DNA of 64,000 bases from contig NMRB01000285.1 of assembly GCA_002633025.1 (NCBI GenBank), positions 30,472 to 94,471 of the forward strand. The letters are read 5' to 3'. The DNA is from Notospermus geniculatus (lineage: Eukaryota; Nemertea; Pilidiophora; Heteronemertea; Lineidae). The notes below the pieces were generated by a model. It saw only the letters and a list, made by a program, of their open reading frames with translations. It was not told the origin of the DNA and ran no database searches. The position numbers and the translations under genes are program-made. How positions within the stretch are numbered: position 1 is the first letter of the stretch; each line of letters begins with the position of its first letter. Below are positions 62,598 to 64,000 of this stretch, piece after piece.

Positions 62598-62690
62598 GTT
62601 AGGCCCTCAAGCCTGTAACCTCCAGAATTGTGCGGGAGATCCGGCTTCAATTCTCGGTGCAGTCCGCGACATTACCATCCAAACAAGTCA
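62598..62690 (+). repeat. TTAGGCCCT repeat, diverged copy
   Basis: TTAGGCCCTCAAGCCTGTAA, then GCGGGAGATCCGGCTTCAAT and GCAGTCCGCGACATT, matching 62320-62460 with a deletion. Confidence 0.5.
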
Positions 62691-62716
62691 ATGCAGAAAC
62701 TAATGTCCTTCAGTTT

Positions 62717-63926
62717 TCACCCCGAGGCCCATCAGGGTCTTCGGGGTATTGTCATCACGCTGGCGGCTGTCTGTGCGTCGTCTGTCGTCGTCGTCACGCA
62801 AACGACGTGAACGCTCTAACTTGAGAATGCTTCAGAATTTTCACCTCAAATTTGGTATGGTGATACCTCATGACATGACGCTTCTCGCTATTGAAAATCG
62901 GCCGGATCTGATTCATACTTTGGCCACCAGGGGGCACATAGTGAAAACACAAAATTTCCGATTACTCCTGAACTGGTCATCGAAACTTCATGAAATTTTT
63001 ATGGTGGGTGTATCCAGTCAAGGTACACAACATATCAGACGGGTTTTTGATTTGACCTACATTTCAAGGTCGCACTGGTCAAAAGCTGAAATCTGATTGG
63101 TCAACGATGTGAACGTTCTAACTTGACAATGCTTTGGAATTTTAGTCTCACATTTTGTATGTTGATACCTCATGACATGACGCTTCTCACTATTGAAAAT
63201 CGACCGCATCTGATTCCTACTTTGGCCACCAGGGGGCACATAGTGAAATGACAAAATTTGCAATTACTCTTAAACTAGTCATAGAAACTTCATGAAATTT
63301 TTATGGTGGGTGTATCCAGTGAGGGTACACAACATATCAGACGGGTTTTTGATTTGACGTACATTTCAAGGTCGCAGAGGTCAAAAGGTGAAATCTGATT
63401 GGTCAACGACGTGAACACTCTAACTTCAGAATGCTTTGGAATTTTTGTCTCACATTTTGTATGTTGATACCTCAAGACATGACGCTTCTTGCTATTGAAA
63501 ATCGACCGCATCTGATTCCTACTTTGGCCACCAGGGGGCACATAGTGAAATGACAAAATTTGCGATTACTCTTAAACTAGTCATAGAAACTTCATAAACT
63601 TTTTATGGTGGGTGTATCCAGTCAGGGTACACAACATATCAGACGGGTTTTTGATTACACCTACATTTCAAAGCGACAGAGGTCAAAAGCTGATATCTGA
63701 TTGGTCAACGACGTGAACGCTCTAACTTGAGAATGCTTTGGATTTTTAGTCTCCAATTCACTCACAATATCGACTGCAGTTACCTAAAACCACCAACCCT
63801 CCAGATAACAAATTAATGTACAACTACTTCATTTCAGCTTCATTACAGGGTATACCACTTCCCATATCTTCTTTCAGTAAAACACACATGCCGAGGGGTT
63901 ACGCCCGCAACAGCGGGGCTATTTTT
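62717..63926 (+). mobile_element. H1 Helentron-like element, apparently complete
   Basis: 5' palindrome CCCCGAGGCCCATCAGGGTC plus TTCGGGG, linker GTGCGTCGTCTGTCGTCGTC, then units at an exact 302-bp period (GTGAAC at 62807, 63109, 63411, 63713), a unique 160-bp tail, CCGAGGGG and the hairpin CCCGC-AACA-GCGGG before a T run. CCACCAGGGGGC lies in each unit (62924, 63226, 63528). Units also have AAGGTC...GAGGTCA direct half-sites. Confidence 0.8.
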
Positions 63927-64000
63927 AACATCATCGCCATCTCCCACGGAGTTCTTTTTTTGCCTTTTTCTCCAGCCAATATGGATACAAACAAATTACT

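Overview
This window looks like nuclear DNA of a metazoan, most likely a marine invertebrate. The signs are a spliced seven-transmembrane receptor gene with GT-AG introns, tRNA-derived SINEs, many short inverted-repeat DNA elements, and dispersed elements built like the sea-urchin Tsp, bivalve pearl and insect DINE-1 families. Frequent TAGGCCTA and ACATGTAC palindromes would suit an echinoderm, hemichordate or lancelet, but the species cannot be fixed from the sequence. There is no operon structure, CRISPR array, rRNA or convincing functional tRNA gene. One assembly gap (N run) lies at 35336-35706.

The only well-supported gene is a divergent rhodopsin-class GPCR on the minus strand in three exons: 12472-12132, 7122-6902 and 5336-4837. 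Splice phases match at both junctions and the product is 353 residues. Its 3' half was tandemly duplicated (copy A 2611-4441, copy B 4767-6961), leaving a frameshifted exon 3 and a truncated exon 2 in copy A. A third piece of exon 3 lies upstream of exon 1 (12753-13083). Both introns are full of small DNA elements. Two other reading frames (31468-31773 minus, 56223-56546 plus) are weak candidates. An inverted pair at 59961-60380 encodes the same acidic peptide in both arms.

The rest is a nested mobile-element landscape. (1) At least five families, called H1-H5 here, share one plan: a palindromic 5' end, a GTCC/GTCG-rich linker, internal tandem units of 145-302 bp, a 3' copy of the inverted 5' motif, then a short hairpin at a T-rich junction. 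H5 shows only the 5' half. The plan resembles Helentron-associated elements. Units of H1, H2 and H3 carry a sequence matching the CTCF core consensus, so long elements are regular arrays of CTCF-like motifs. (2) A tRNA-derived SINE family, here SINE-A, has about 20 copies; at least four insertions in its copies fall within roughly 15 bp of one point in its 3' part. (3) Many MITEs are present, several with clear target duplications (TA, TTA, TTAA and a 9-bp one) and some with an intact empty site elsewhere in the window. (4) Minisatellites have periods of about 36, 43, 50, 59, 75, 84, 110 and 185 bp.

Layout: 1-2.6 kb H1/H2/T1/H3; 2.6-13.1 kb receptor gene and duplications; 13-19 kb H2, H4, a long foldback and small repeats; 19-34 kb SINEs and minisatellites; 34-38 kb microsatellite, gap and minisatellites; 38-48 kb MITEs and SINEs; 48.7-50.9 kb a minisatellite invaded by two elements; 52.2-53.8 kb the full H2; 54-62 kb SINEs with nested MITEs; 62.7-63.9 kb the long H1. 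All family names (H1-H5, M1-M9, T1, SINE-A to C) are local labels.
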